Assembly: GCA_913058255.1 (NCBI GenBank)
Contig: CAJXQU010000013.1
Coordinates: forward strand, 1-64,000
DNA from: an uncultured Pseudomonadota bacterium
Lineage (GTDB): Bacteria > Pseudomonadota > Gammaproteobacteria > CAJXQU01
DNA: 64,000 bases
Reading direction: 5' to 3'
Shown piece by piece: positions 38,341-48,665 of this stretch. The translations under genes were made by a program, and so were the position numbers. A model generated the notes under the pieces. It saw nothing but the letters and a program-made list of their open reading frames with translations. It was not told the origin of the DNA and did no database searches. Each line of letters begins with the position of its first letter. The first letter of the stretch is position 1.

Positions 38341-38389
38341 ATAACTAAAAATTTTCTTAAGTTAAACCTACACTGGTATTTATATACTA

Positions 38390-40177
38390 TCAGTGTCCTA
38401 CATATAATTTTTTCACTGTTTCGGCATAATTTTCCAGAATAATTTTCCGTTTTGTTTTCAGCGTTGGAGTGAGCATTGCATTCTCAACAGTCCAAGGTTC
38501 TAGTGTGCAAGCTGCACGATGAACAGTTGCATAACCAGGGAAGTCTTTGAGAAGCTGAGCTAGTTTATCGACTAGAAATTTTTCTACTTTTTTATTATTT
38601 AATGCAAGACCTTCTAACTGATATTTTTTAGCTTCTTTTGCCCATTGCTCTGGTTCAAGGACGATAAGTGCGGTAGGGAAGGGACGACCTTCGCCGATAA
38701 TCAAAACTTGTTCAAAGCAGGGGTAAAGTGACGCGGCTAACTCCATATCATTTGGTGGAATTTTTTCACCATTGGATAAAACAATAATATCTTTCATGCG
38801 ACCAACAATATAAATATGATCGTCTTTCATTTCAATTTTATCGCCAGAATGAAACCAACCAGCTTGATCAATGACTTCATCTGTCGCTTGTTGGTTTTTC
38901 CAATAACCTAACATAACGTTAGGGCCTTTCGCCATTAGTTCTCCTTTCTCAGATTTGTGAATTTCAACATTAGGTATAGCTAAGCCAACGCTGGCAGGAT
39001 CGTTTGACTCCAATGTATTAACGCTAATGACAGGGCTAGTTTCAGTTAGTCCATATCCTTGCAAAATTGGAACGCCGAGACCTATAAATAGTTCAGCTAT
39101 TTTGGGTGAAATTGCTGCGCCTGCTGTTAGTGCTATACGAAGTCGGCCACCTAATTTTTCAGTGACTTTACGGGCAATTATTTTTTCTAGTAGTGGCCAG
39201 AGTATTAATTTTGGATGCCATGAGGCTCGCCCCTGTTGGTAATTAAAACGATGCCAGCCGACATCGACAGCCTGATAAAACAATCCTCTCGCGATTGGGG
39301 ATTTTTGATCAAGACCATCCATTATTTTAGCGTAAACTTTTTCATAAATACGTGGAACTGAAATTAAGATTGTCGGTTTAATTGTCAGTAGGTCTTCACC
39401 CAGAACGGGTACTCCTCTAGAGAATGCAACGGTCGCTCCGCTCATCATAGGTAAGTAATATCCTGCTGTTCTTTCGAGCATATGCGATAGAGGTAAAAAT
39501 GATAAAAATAAGTCAGTAGTGAAAACATCAACAGTTTCTAAAGAGGATGCTAGATTAGTTAAGATATTTTGATGGCTGAGCATGACTCCTTTGGGTTTTC
39601 CCGTTGTTCCGGAGGTATAAACAATGGTCGCCATTGCACTCGGGGGCCCATCATTTTTTTTCAAATAAAAAGTTTTTTCTGTCAGCAACCAATCATGAAT
39701 TATTAGTAATCTTTCATCTAAGATCCCTGTGGTAGGTTTAAGCGACAAGATCGTTTTTATGGTTGTGAACTGTTTAGCTTCTTTGGAAATTTCTGACCAT
39801 TGATCATCGCCATCAATGAATAACATTTTTGCTTCTGCATGGTTTAAAATATAGGCAACATTATCGGCGCTGTCGTTAATGTAGAGGGGAACAACGATAA
39901 GCCCTAAACCGAGTGCAGCTTGTTCATATACTACCCATTCATGACTATTGTGGGCCATAACGGCAACACGATCGCCAGCCTGTAAATCATGTTTCTCGAA
40001 AGAGGCTTGCCAGTGGGCAATATCATCTAGGGTTTGTTGCCAGCTATAATCTAGCCAGCTCTGTGTCGTAGGATCATATTGACGATATGCGATACTACTT
40101 GGTGAACGACGCGCACGTTCTCTGAATAACCCAGGAAGTGTAGAAGTGTTAGAGACAGGAATAGTATCTGTTTTCAT
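38390..40177 (-). CDS. Long-chain fatty acid-CoA ligase (FadD15-like AMP-binding enzyme)
   Basis: The 595-residue adenylate-forming enzyme has the AMP-binding motif TIVYTSGTTGKPKGVMLSH, GYGLTETSPVIS, WFHSGDKIEM and GRMKDIIVLSNGEKIPP, with a short C-terminal domain. The pattern fits the FadD15/FAA1-like group of long-chain acyl-CoA synthetases. It would activate fatty acids for the beta-oxidation enzymes encoded directly upstream on the same strand. Confidence 0.9.
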   Translation of the reverse strand: MKTDTIPVSNTSTLPGLFRERARRSPSSIAYRQYDPTTQSWLDYSWQQTLDDIAHWQASFEKHDLQAGDRVAVMAHNSHEWVVYEQAALGLGLIVVPLYINDSADNVAYILNHAEAKMLFIDGDDQWSEISKEAKQFTTIKTILSLKPTTGILDERLLIIHDWLLTEKTFYLKKNDGPPSAMATIVYTSGTTGKPKGVMLSHQNILTNLASSLETVDVFTTDLFLSFLPLSHMLERTAGYYLPMMSGATVAFSRGVPVLGEDLLTIKPTILISVPRIYEKVYAKIMDGLDQKSPIARGLFYQAVDVGWHRFNYQQGRASWHPKLILWPLLEKIIARKVTEKLGGRLRIALTAGAAISPKIAELFIGLGVPILQGYGLTETSPVISVNTLESNDPASVGLAIPNVEIHKSEKGELMAKGPNVMLGYWKNQQATDEVIDQAGWFHSGDKIEMKDDHIYIVGRMKDIIVLSNGEKIPPNDMELAASLYPCFEQVLIIGEGRPFPTALIVLEPEQWAKEAKKYQLEGLALNNKKVEKFLVDKLAQLLKDFPGYATVHRAACTLEPWTVENAMLTPTLKTKRKIILENYAETVKKLYVGH

Positions 40178-40237
40178 AGCGACATCCTTATTGATTACTG
40201 TTATATGCTATCACTCATCATTGATAATGAGATTAGC

Positions 40238-42283
40238 TTACCAAGCGGGGTCTGGTTTGAAACGTGAGCCATGAGTTTCCTCAAGGTCTTTTAAGCGTTG
40301 TAAAGTGGCCTCACGACCACGATGGTTCAGGTAGTTCATTGGTCCGCCGGTAAAAGGAGCGAAGCCCGTCCCAAAAACCATACCTGCATCAAGCAGCTCT
40401 GTGTCTTCAACGATACCTTCTCTTAAACAGGCCATCGATTCATTAAGAATTCTTAACACCATTCTATCGGCCAATAGTGCGGTTGGACGTTCTTTTATAT
40501 TACCCGGTGTTTTGATTGGGTTTCCTTTATCATCATAGTCATAAAAACCTTTTCTGTTTTTCTTGCCTAATCGATTTTGTTTGACCATTTGTTGTAGTTT
40601 TTCTGGGACAGAAATGTGCATTTTCTCACCCAAAATAGTTGCAACGGATAAACAAATATCAAGGCCAACGGTATCGGCTAATGTAATGGGGCCCATCGGC
40701 ATACCAAAATCAGTTGCAGCCTGATCAATGGTTTCTGCAGAGTTTCCCTCAACCAACAATTCTACGGCTTCTAATAGATAAGGCATAAGGATACGGTTAA
40801 CTAAAAAACCCGGTGAGCTTTTGACTGGTAGCGGTAAACGATCAATTCTACGAACAAATGTAATGGCTCGATCAATTGTTTTTTGTTCAGTATTTTCTCC
40901 AGAAACCACCTCGACCAGCTGCATTTTCGGAATGGGATTGAAGAAATGGATCCCAACCAACCGTTGTGGATTTTTCAGACAGCTACTGAGCGCTTCTAAT
41001 TCTATACTTGAGGTATTCGTAGCAAGAATGGCATCCGCTTTTAGGCGCGGTTCGATGGCTTTGTATAAGTCTTGTTTAATGTCTATATCTTCTACAATAG
41101 CTTCGATGACAATATCGGCTTTTTCGATACCGAGACCATTATGATCGGGGTGTAGTCGATCAAAGGCACTCATCAGTAAATGTTTTTGTTTAAATTTCCG
41201 AGTAAATAATTTCTTTGCACGTTTCAAAGCTGGCGCAATAAGTTCAGGTTTTTGATCTTGTAACGTCACCGTAAAACCCTGAACAACACACCAGGCGGCA
41301 ATATCACCACCCATTACACCTGCGCCGATAACATGAATATGCCCTGGATTTTTCTTATTGGTCATATAGTCTTTTTCAATACCCAAGGCCTTCATGCGTT
41401 CTTGTAAAAAGAAAACCTTTACGAGATTTTTTGAGGTATCACTGATCACCAATTCAGCTACAGATTCTGCTTCGGCAGTCAACATGTCTGAATCGGAACT
41501 GACATGATTTTGCCAAAGATCGATCAAGGCATAGGGAGCGGGGTACTGATTTTGTTTTGCATGTTTTGCGACTTGCTTCCTAAACTGTCGGGCTAACATC
41601 AGCCTTGAAATGGAATTATTGCTGGCAAGGGCTTTTAACGAACTGAGCTTTTGTTGTTCAGGTTGATCCTTGATCATGTTAAGACCAGCAGTGAGCAAGT
41701 GACGCTTGGGTACAAGGTGATCGATCATGCCGAGCTTTTTAGCTTTACGAGCTTGAACCGTTCTGCCAGATAACATCAAGTCCATTGCTGCGATGCCACC
41801 GATCAGTCGATTCAGACGCATGGTGCCACCAAAACCAGGATGAATACCGAGCTTTACTTCGGGTAACCCCATTCGAGTTCGACTATCTTCAGTTGCAACC
41901 CTATAGCGACAAGCTAAGGCTAGCTCTAGTCCACCACCGACACAGAATCCATCGATTAGACTGACGGTCGGAAATGGAAGGGCCTCGAGTTTATCGAGAA
42001 TACCTTGACCATAACGGATAAACTCAAATGCTTGGTCACGTGTTTTAATCTGCTTAAATTCAGCGACATCAGCGCCAGCAATAAAGCCATTACTTTTTGC
42101 CGAATCGATCAACAAGCCTCTTGGCTGCGTGGCTTTTATTTCTGCTAATGCTAGATCAAGTTCTCGCATAACATCGGACGACAAAACATTGGTTGAAGCA
42201 TCGAGTTTATCGATGGAGAGATGAACGATATTTTCTTCATCAACCATTAGTTGCCAGTTTTTATAATATGTAAATTCGCTCAT
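40238..42283 (-). CDS. fadJ: Multifunctional fatty-acid oxidation alpha subunit (FadJ/FadB-like)
   Basis: The 681-residue fusion has an N-terminal enoyl-CoA hydratase domain (about 1-290) with the two acidic catalytic sites in GGGLELALACRYR and MGLPEVKLGIHPGFGG. The NAD-binding 3-hydroxyacyl-CoA dehydrogenase domain (about 315-681) has VIGAGVMGGDIAAW, IVEAIVEDIDIKQDLY and GIHFFNPIPKMQLVEVV. It hydrates and oxidises acyl-CoA in the middle of the beta-oxidation cycle. It is two bases after the thiolase gene. Which of FadB or FadJ it is cannot be settled from sequence here. Confidence 0.93.
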   Translation of the reverse strand: MSEFTYYKNWQLMVDEENIVHLSIDKLDASTNVLSSDVMRELDLALAEIKATQPRGLLIDSAKSNGFIAGADVAEFKQIKTRDQAFEFIRYGQGILDKLEALPFPTVSLIDGFCVGGGLELALACRYRVATEDSRTRMGLPEVKLGIHPGFGGTMRLNRLIGGIAAMDLMLSGRTVQARKAKKLGMIDHLVPKRHLLTAGLNMIKDQPEQQKLSSLKALASNNSISRLMLARQFRKQVAKHAKQNQYPAPYALIDLWQNHVSSDSDMLTAEAESVAELVISDTSKNLVKVFFLQERMKALGIEKDYMTNKKNPGHIHVIGAGVMGGDIAAWCVVQGFTVTLQDQKPELIAPALKRAKKLFTRKFKQKHLLMSAFDRLHPDHNGLGIEKADIVIEAIVEDIDIKQDLYKAIEPRLKADAILATNTSSIELEALSSCLKNPQRLVGIHFFNPIPKMQLVEVVSGENTEQKTIDRAITFVRRIDRLPLPVKSSPGFLVNRILMPYLLEAVELLVEGNSAETIDQAATDFGMPMGPITLADTVGLDICLSVATILGEKMHISVPEKLQQMVKQNRLGKKNRKGFYDYDDKGNPIKTPGNIKERPTALLADRMVLRILNESMACLREGIVEDTELLDAGMVFGTGFAPFTGGPMNYLNHRGREATLQRLKDLEETHGSRFKPDPAW

Positions 42284-42285
42284 TG

Positions 42286-43578
42286 TTATGATCTCTCTAC
42301 CAGCATAGCGCCACCTTGACCACCACCAATACAGAGTGTGGCCAAGCCGCTTGTTGCATTTCTTTGTTCTAGCGTATGCAGTAAATGCAGCACAATACGC
42401 GCACCACTGGAACCGACGGGATGGCCGACACTGATGGCGCCACCATCGACGTTTAATTTGCTTGGATCAACTTCACCAAAGGCTGACTTTAGGCCAAGTT
42501 CGGTTTTGCAATAATCATCACTTGCCCAAGCTCGACAACATCCGATCACTTGTGCAGCAAAGGCTTCGTTGAGCTCGATAAAATCAATGCTATCGAGGTT
42601 TAATTTATTTCGTTGCAATAATGGCGTTGATGCGTGAACTGGCCCGAGTCCCATTTCGCGAGGTTCATTACCCGCCCATTCACAATCCGTGATCCGCCCC
42701 ATGACATTGAGTTGATGTTTTTTTACGGCACTTTCACTGGCGAGCATTAACCAAGCGGCACCATCGGTAATTTGAGAACTATTTCCGGGTGTGACCATGC
42801 CAAATTTTTTATCAAAAACAGGTTTTAGCTTTGCTAATCTTCCAACGGAAGAGTCGGCTCTTGCCCCTTCATCATGATGGTAAACATGACCTTCCCAATC
42901 GTAGATAGTTTCTATTTCACTTAGACGTCCTGCTTCATGTGCTGCGAGTAATTTTTGATGACTAGCGACCGCAAATTCATCCATCTCTTGTCGAGAAATT
43001 GTAAATTTATCGGCGAGAATTTCCGCAGTATGGCCCATGTTTAGCCCCACAGTTGGATCAGTAAGTCCCCGTAATAAACCGATAATTGGTTTTAAGTTTG
43101 CGGGTTTGAACGAGGCTAAAATCTTGGCTTTGGCCTGTGGAGTTTTCGCCTTAGCGAGATTACCGAGCCAGTCTGTCATGTTCGGTGGAAAAAGCAGAGG
43201 GCCGTGACTCATGGATTCTGCGCCACCAGCCATGATAAGGTCGGCACGACCACTGGCGATGTTGCGCGCCGCAGAGTCGAGGGCTTGCATACCCGATCCA
43301 CAATTGCGTTGTACAGTCCAGGCTGGAACGTTTTTGCCACAACCTAAGCGTAGTGAAACTACGCGCGCGATATTGGCCTCATCGGGACCTGCCATGGTGC
43401 AGCCAAGAATGACTTCGTCTAGTTCTTCTGGTGAAAAGGGTTGTCTAGCGAGTAAAGGATATGCGGATTTGATCGCGAGTTCAGACGCAAGCATTGCATG
43501 TTTGGGGCTAGTCGATTTTAAATAAGGTGATCGACTGCCATCAACGACAAATACCGAATGACCGGACATCTTTTTCAT
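42286..43578 (-). CDS. fadI: Acyl-CoA thiolase (FadI/FadA-type)
   Basis: The 430-residue thiolase has the nucleophile Cys in WTVQRNCGSGMQALDSAA, GGAESMSHGP, the substrate His in IDFIELNEAFAAQV and NVDGGAISVGHPVGSSGARI, and the second Cys in ATLCIGGGQGGAML. It cleaves 3-ketoacyl-CoA to acetyl-CoA and a shortened acyl-CoA. Size and context suit FadI, the partner of FadJ. It is 30 bases after fadE. Confidence 0.92.
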   Translation of the reverse strand: MKKMSGHSVFVVDGSRSPYLKSTSPKHAMLASELAIKSAYPLLARQPFSPEELDEVILGCTMAGPDEANIARVVSLRLGCGKNVPAWTVQRNCGSGMQALDSAARNIASGRADLIMAGGAESMSHGPLLFPPNMTDWLGNLAKAKTPQAKAKILASFKPANLKPIIGLLRGLTDPTVGLNMGHTAEILADKFTISRQEMDEFAVASHQKLLAAHEAGRLSEIETIYDWEGHVYHHDEGARADSSVGRLAKLKPVFDKKFGMVTPGNSSQITDGAAWLMLASESAVKKHQLNVMGRITDCEWAGNEPREMGLGPVHASTPLLQRNKLNLDSIDFIELNEAFAAQVIGCCRAWASDDYCKTELGLKSAFGEVDPSKLNVDGGAISVGHPVGSSGARIVLHLLHTLEQRNATSGLATLCIGGGQGGAMLVERS

Positions 43579-43608
43579 TTATAGAGCTCTCCGTCTAGAA
43601 CGATTGTT

Positions 43609-46032
43609 TCAAACTTCTTTCGGATCAAAATCATCAACCATGATCACGTTGCGTTGGGCTTGTAACATCGCTTCCATTTGCTCGGCTTCGTCAGCATCAA
43701 TAACTGCTGCTGAGTGTGCGGTTTGATAGAGAGCTTCGCCTGGGACTTCTGAAATCTGACCAGACTTTCTGGCCTTGATGATCTTTTCCTCTATGGCCTG
43801 AGCATCAATCATGAGTTCGACAGCTTTTTCTAATTGAGCGAGCGGCTCAGTTTCATCATCTGGGATAAACATACCTTCCGTTAAACGATCACGCGTTTCT
43901 GAGGGCGTGGTGAGCATGGTAGATATTTCGCTAGAGAGTTGATCGGATGGATATTTAAAGCTTCTTCCCCAAGGAAAAATAAGGAAGCGTAATGATTTGC
44001 CTAAGCATGATATTGGGAAGTTATTAAACAGTCCATAGAAACTTTCCTGAATATTATAGAGACAATATTCACTGGCCCAACACATTAGAGCCTCATCTTC
44101 TTTAGGCCGGCCTTGCTCTTCAAATCGCTTCAAGATCGCAGAGCCTAAATAGAGATAACTCAACACATCGCCGAGACGTGCAGAGATAAATTCACGACGT
44201 TTAAGAGTTCCGCCTAGTGAGCCCATGGCAATATCTGAGATGAAAGCCAAGCCTGCACTCATACGTCCTAGTTGTTGATAGTACCGCTTACCGGGGCCCT
44301 GATTAGGGGTTGAACCAAGGTGACCATTCGTTAAACCTAAAACGAATGCGCGAGCCTTGTTATTAAGCGTAAAGGCCATGTGTTTGAAGAGAACTTGATC
44401 AAATTGCTCGAGTGCTACGTTGTCGTCACTTTCTCCTGCAGCAAGCATTTCTTTTAGCACAAATGGATGACAACGTGTTGCACCCTGGCCGTAAATCATC
44501 ATATTTCGGGTAAGAATATTCGCGCCTTCGACAGTAATGCTGACAGGAATAGATTGATAGACGCGACCGAGGTAATTACTCGGCCCCATCATGATGCCTT
44601 TGCCGCCATGAATATCCATCGCGTCATCGACAATCGTACGCATACTCTCGGTTAGATGATATTTGATAATTGCTGTGACCACCGAAGGCTTAATATGTTG
44701 ATCAAGTGCCCCCAGTGTCATTGTCCGAGCTGACTCGATCAAATAGGTTAAACCACCTATTCGTCCTAATGCCTCTTGTACGCCTTCAAAACGCCCTATT
44801 GATGTGTTGAACTGTTTGCGCACAATGGCGTAGTTACCAGACGAACGACTGGCTAGCTTAGCCGCACCGGCACTGAGTGCGGGTAAAGAAACACCACGGC
44901 CCTCGGCTAGACATTCCATTAACATTGTCCAACCTTTGCCAGCATATTCTTGGCCACCGATTAGCCAATCCATGGGGATAAAAACATCGGTGCCGGAGTT
45001 GGGGCCATTTTGGAATGGTACGTCAATTGGAATGTGACGTCGTCCAATCTTTACGCCTTTATGTTTCGTAGGGATCAGAGCCAAAGTGATACCGATATCT
45101 TCTTGATCGCCGATCAATTTATCAGGGTCATAAAGTTTAAAGGCAAGTCCTAAAATCGTCGCCACAGGGCCGAGGGTGATGTAGCGTTTTTCCCACGTTA
45201 TTTTTATACCCAACACATCTTTTTTCTCTTCAAAATCTTGCCGACAGACTATTCCGTAATCTGGCATTGCCCCTGCGTCACTGCCGGCATCAGGTCCAGT
45301 GAGAGCAAAGCAGGGAATTTCTTTGCCTGTTGCGAGCCTTGGTAAAAAGTGATCTTTCTGTGCTTGTGTACCGTAAATTTGTAGTAGCGCGCCGGGGCCC
45401 AGCGAATTAGGAACCATTACGGTGACAGCAACGGTTAGACTACGTGTTGCTATCTTCATTACGACAGTCGAATGGCCGAGGGCTGAGAAGGCTAAACCAC
45501 CATGTTCTTTTGTGATGATCATGCCGAAGAATTTTTCTTTCTTTAAATACGACCAAATTTCTTTCGGTAAATTTTTATCGACGTGAGTGAGTTGCCAATC
45601 ATCTATCATATTACAGAGGATTTCGACGGGGCCATCTAGAAAGGCTTGTTCTTCAGTGGAGAGAGTTGGCTTTGGGTTGTTTAATAGTTTATTCCAGTCA
45701 GGATCACCGCTAAACAGATCGCCATCCCACCAGACATCACCGGATTCCATGGCTTCTTTTTCTGTTGATGAAAGTGGCGGGAGCACTTTTCGAAACAGAG
45801 TAAGTGCGGGTTTGCTTAAGTATTTTTTTCTGACTGAATCAATATTTAATGTGATCAAAATTAGCAGAGAAATAATCCAGAGTGGTATGAGCAACAACAT
45901 GGGAACACAGGCGTACATACTGCTTAGAAAAAGAAACGCAACGATCGAAATGGTTGTGTTAGTTAAGCTGGCTTTAAAAAAAGCTAATGTGATGAGTAAA
46001 ATCAAAAAAACGATAAAAAATAACAACACCAT
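43609..46032 (-). CDS. fadE: Acyl-CoA dehydrogenase FadE (large, membrane-linked type)
   Basis: The 807-residue protein has hydrophobic segments in the first 60 residues. It then has an acyl-CoA dehydrogenase fold (FAD and substrate regions around CFALTGPDAGSDAGAMPDYG and DIHGGKGIMMGPSNYLG) and a C-terminal DUF1974-type region as in E. coli FadE (814 residues). It catalyses the first oxidation of beta-oxidation, giving trans-2-enoyl-CoA. It heads the core fad genes, 39 bases after the upstream acyltransferase gene. Confidence 0.95.
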   Translation of the reverse strand: MVLLFFIVFLILLITLAFFKASLTNTTISIVAFLFLSSMYACVPMLLLIPLWIISLLILITLNIDSVRKKYLSKPALTLFRKVLPPLSSTEKEAMESGDVWWDGDLFSGDPDWNKLLNNPKPTLSTEEQAFLDGPVEILCNMIDDWQLTHVDKNLPKEIWSYLKKEKFFGMIITKEHGGLAFSALGHSTVVMKIATRSLTVAVTVMVPNSLGPGALLQIYGTQAQKDHFLPRLATGKEIPCFALTGPDAGSDAGAMPDYGIVCRQDFEEKKDVLGIKITWEKRYITLGPVATILGLAFKLYDPDKLIGDQEDIGITLALIPTKHKGVKIGRRHIPIDVPFQNGPNSGTDVFIPMDWLIGGQEYAGKGWTMLMECLAEGRGVSLPALSAGAAKLASRSSGNYAIVRKQFNTSIGRFEGVQEALGRIGGLTYLIESARTMTLGALDQHIKPSVVTAIIKYHLTESMRTIVDDAMDIHGGKGIMMGPSNYLGRVYQSIPVSITVEGANILTRNMMIYGQGATRCHPFVLKEMLAAGESDDNVALEQFDQVLFKHMAFTLNNKARAFVLGLTNGHLGSTPNQGPGKRYYQQLGRMSAGLAFISDIAMGSLGGTLKRREFISARLGDVLSYLYLGSAILKRFEEQGRPKEDEALMCWASEYCLYNIQESFYGLFNNFPISCLGKSLRFLIFPWGRSFKYPSDQLSSEISTMLTTPSETRDRLTEGMFIPDDETEPLAQLEKAVELMIDAQAIEEKIIKARKSGQISEVPGEALYQTAHSAAVIDADEAEQMEAMLQAQRNVIMVDDFDPKEV

Positions 46033-46071
46033 AATCCCCTTAAAATAATGATACTGATTTTTAACTATAGT

Positions 46072-48387
46072 TTATACATATTCATCTTGAGAAATATGTA
46101 AAGGCACATCTTGTTCTGTTTCAGATAGTCTTGTCAAGAAAGACATAATATGAGTCTGGCAGTCGCCGATATCCTCAAGGATCAAACCATGTCGATCAGA
46201 AGAAATTTTGATGGCTGAAACCACCTTCGATCCAATATGGTCTTCAATAACCTGAGCACTACTATTTTCTACAATAGGGTCATTGTTCGCATGTATGATT
46301 AAGGCTGGACATAGCACATCAGGTAAACACTTTTTCATGGCATCTATCATTAAGCGTAGCTCGTATAAAGATTTTAGTGGAATATGGCGATAATTAATTT
46401 CTGGGTGTGCAGAGTCACTTTCGCGAAAAGGGTTGGTGCTCTCTTCAGACTGGATCAATGATAAGAGCTTGTTCAAACCATGCAAAATGGGCACAAATGC
46501 GATACTGCTATTATTGAAATTAACAGGTGCAGCGACGGTCACTACACCGGCAAGTTTTTCAGGATTTTCAGCAGCAAGTAATAATGAGGCAATGCCGCCT
46601 GTAGAAAATCCTATTAGACATACCTTGTCACAAAATGTCGATAAAATGTTATAGCTTCGTCGAACAGACTCAACCCATTCCGGCCAGCTTCTTTCTTTTA
46701 GATCCCAAGGCGAAGTACCATGCCCAGCTAAACGAACACCAATGACAGCATAACCACTTTGTTCTAGTCGCTCTGCAAAGCTTTTCAGTTCAGCAGGTGA
46801 AGCAGGTAGTCCATGGACTAATACAACCCCGATTTTTTGTCGATCTTCGGGCATGAATAGATAAGGTTTTCCTGAGAAGGTAGCCGTTTGTTGATCATTA
46901 ATGACTTGATGGCGAGGTTTTGAATAGTATGCTTTATGCCAGTCAAAGCTGACATGCTCATCATTAAAGCGGTATCTAGCCCATGTTTGCTCTGAAATAT
47001 GGGCTTCTTCTGTGATGGCTTTTTCTATTGAGGCAGAAAGTTCTTGAATGGGAGCTGACTCGTTGGCATAAACCGCAATTATATTTTGTAAGCGGATTTG
47101 ATCTAGGCCGTGTTCATGCAATAGCTTTTCAGTAAAACGAAACCGATTATCTTTTTTTTCTATCAACTCAGAGGTTAAGGCATTATGCAAAAAAGTTAAT
47201 ATGCCTGTTGATTGACCCTGAATGACTTTTTCATAATAGACTGGGTTACGTAAACTTCGATGTAAAAAAACATGCTCATTTTTTTGAGCTTGTTTGATAC
47301 ATAGGTAAAGGATTTTATAAAAATCTTTTTCATCAATAATAACTTCACCATTATCGATTAATTTGAAAATAGCTGCGGATGCTAAGTGACTTAAGTTGAT
47401 CGTCGTCAGTTTATACATCGATTGCATGTATTGATCGCGTAACTTCTCGATACATCTTCGGTTGATTCGCTTTATTAAACGACGAAGTAATTTATTTTTT
47501 ATGGGTTCAAAAGAAAAATAATCTTCAAGCTGCTTACAGCGTTTGTTTAAAAAATTCAGCACGGACTTATCTAACCGACGCCAGACATCATTGGGTGAGA
47601 TTGGAGCACCTAAACGAATATCCATGTCCGTATTTTTCATCACCAAATTCGCTTCGATAATTATTTCTTCGGCGGCACGTGGGCTGAGTTTTTTTCGGTT
47701 AATGATCTCTGCAGTGCGACGTAGAAAATTATCTTCTATACGAATAGGATAAAAGGTAATGTTAGCGGGAATAATATTGGTGGGTTTATGTGCGGCGGCG
47801 AGTAAGCCATCAATGCTATCGAGCTGTAATGATTCTCGCCAGCTTTCCAGTTGATGCGTATCGTTTTGCTGCTCAGCGAGTTTTATCTGTGATTTGAATC
47901 CTTCAAGTGCAACGGCTAATAGGGCTGCCCCGGTGTGATGCTTACGACGAATTTCGGCTGTTCGTGAGTAGACATTAAGTTCGCCATTATCATCGATGAC
48001 GGATCGATCTTTGACCATACCACCCTCAGGAAACAGAACAACTTTATGGCCGCGTAGAATTTCCCTCGCCATAAAGGGTAAAAGGTTGGGGCGATCATTG
48101 GGGACAGCTCCAAGCTTGATCATGTAGCTTGTGAATGCATCGTCTTCTTTAAAGAATTCGGCAGAAGCGATAGAGCGACAGTAGGCTCCGGTACTTTTAT
48201 GGATTAAATATTGTGGGATGAAGGTTTCAAAGCGAGCAAAATGGTTAAAAAGAAAAATGTCTCCTTGTTCTACGCTGTTCTGTTCTTGATGCATGTGGAT
48301 ATTTACACCCAGCATTTTTTCAAGTCGGCTAAATAAACGTACTGACCATTTGTAGGTTGATTTACTGAGTAGAAATTCTTCTTCCAT
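46072..48387 (-). CDS. Glycerolipid acyltransferase fused to alpha/beta hydrolase
   Basis: The 771-residue protein has an N-terminal PlsC-like acyltransferase: NHFARFE at about 48-54 stands in for NHxxxxD, and LFPEGGMVKD at about 118-127. A helical middle part follows. The C-terminal alpha/beta hydrolase starts near residue 510 (VVLVHGLPASPAEL), with nucleophile motif GFSTGG, Asp in HANNDPIVE and His in SSDRHGLI. The acyltransferase motif has Glu in place of the usual Asp. The natural substrate is not known; a phospholipid remodelling or lipase/transacylase role is plausible. It is first in the fad operon. Confidence 0.85.
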   Translation of the reverse strand: MEEEFLLSKSTYKWSVRLFSRLEKMLGVNIHMHQEQNSVEQGDIFLFNHFARFETFIPQYLIHKSTGAYCRSIASAEFFKEDDAFTSYMIKLGAVPNDRPNLLPFMAREILRGHKVVLFPEGGMVKDRSVIDDNGELNVYSRTAEIRRKHHTGAALLAVALEGFKSQIKLAEQQNDTHQLESWRESLQLDSIDGLLAAAHKPTNIIPANITFYPIRIEDNFLRRTAEIINRKKLSPRAAEEIIIEANLVMKNTDMDIRLGAPISPNDVWRRLDKSVLNFLNKRCKQLEDYFSFEPIKNKLLRRLIKRINRRCIEKLRDQYMQSMYKLTTINLSHLASAAIFKLIDNGEVIIDEKDFYKILYLCIKQAQKNEHVFLHRSLRNPVYYEKVIQGQSTGILTFLHNALTSELIEKKDNRFRFTEKLLHEHGLDQIRLQNIIAVYANESAPIQELSASIEKAITEEAHISEQTWARYRFNDEHVSFDWHKAYYSKPRHQVINDQQTATFSGKPYLFMPEDRQKIGVVLVHGLPASPAELKSFAERLEQSGYAVIGVRLAGHGTSPWDLKERSWPEWVESVRRSYNILSTFCDKVCLIGFSTGGIASLLLAAENPEKLAGVVTVAAPVNFNNSSIAFVPILHGLNKLLSLIQSEESTNPFRESDSAHPEINYRHIPLKSLYELRLMIDAMKKCLPDVLCPALIIHANNDPIVENSSAQVIEDHIGSKVVSAIKISSDRHGLILEDIGDCQTHIMSFLTRLSETEQDVPLHISQDEYV

Positions 48388-48411
48388 CTAGGTTCCTTGG
48401 TGCTATTCCAC

Positions 48412-48424
48412 TGGAAATTTTCCA
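48412..48424. promoter_or_regulatory. Palindrome upstream of the fad operon
   Basis: TGGAAATTTTCCA is a perfect 13-base palindrome, 24 bases upstream of the acyltransferase ATG on the minus strand. Such a site could be an operator for a fatty-acid regulator. No regulator in the window matches it, and it could be chance in AT-rich DNA. Confidence 0.25.
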
Positions 48425-48603
48425 ATCAAGTGTAGAGTGTTACAGCATAAAATGTAAGTTTAGATAATGTTCTGAAAACGAACTGTAAAAGATTGCTAGT
48501 TTTTGATTACCCTCCCTACATTCTATTGCCGCCCGGCAAGGATATGCCCGTAATTATCAGCTGAATCTACATAAGTCATTGAATTATAGTGATTATGGCT
48601 GAT

Positions 48604-48619
48604 TGGCATAGCGCATGCA
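48604..48619 (+). promoter_or_regulatory. Sigma-54-type promoter upstream of flgJ
   Basis: TGGCATAGCGCATGCA has the -24 GG (48605-48606) and -12 GC (48617-48618) exactly ten bases apart and otherwise follows the TGGCAC-N5-TTGCW pattern. It lies 46 bases before the flgJ ATG. RpoN-dependent control of hook-basal-body genes is well known in Pseudomonas and Vibrio. Confidence 0.6.
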
Positions 48620-48665
48620 TAAAGGCTAAGCATTACTTAGAAAATAATTTTGTTTAGGAATACTT

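Noticed and set aside
40214-40231. CTCATCATTGATAATGAG as a Fur box before the AMP-ligase gene
   Set aside because: Only an imperfect 18-base inverted repeat and a poor fit to the Fur consensus; genes around it are fatty-acid genes.
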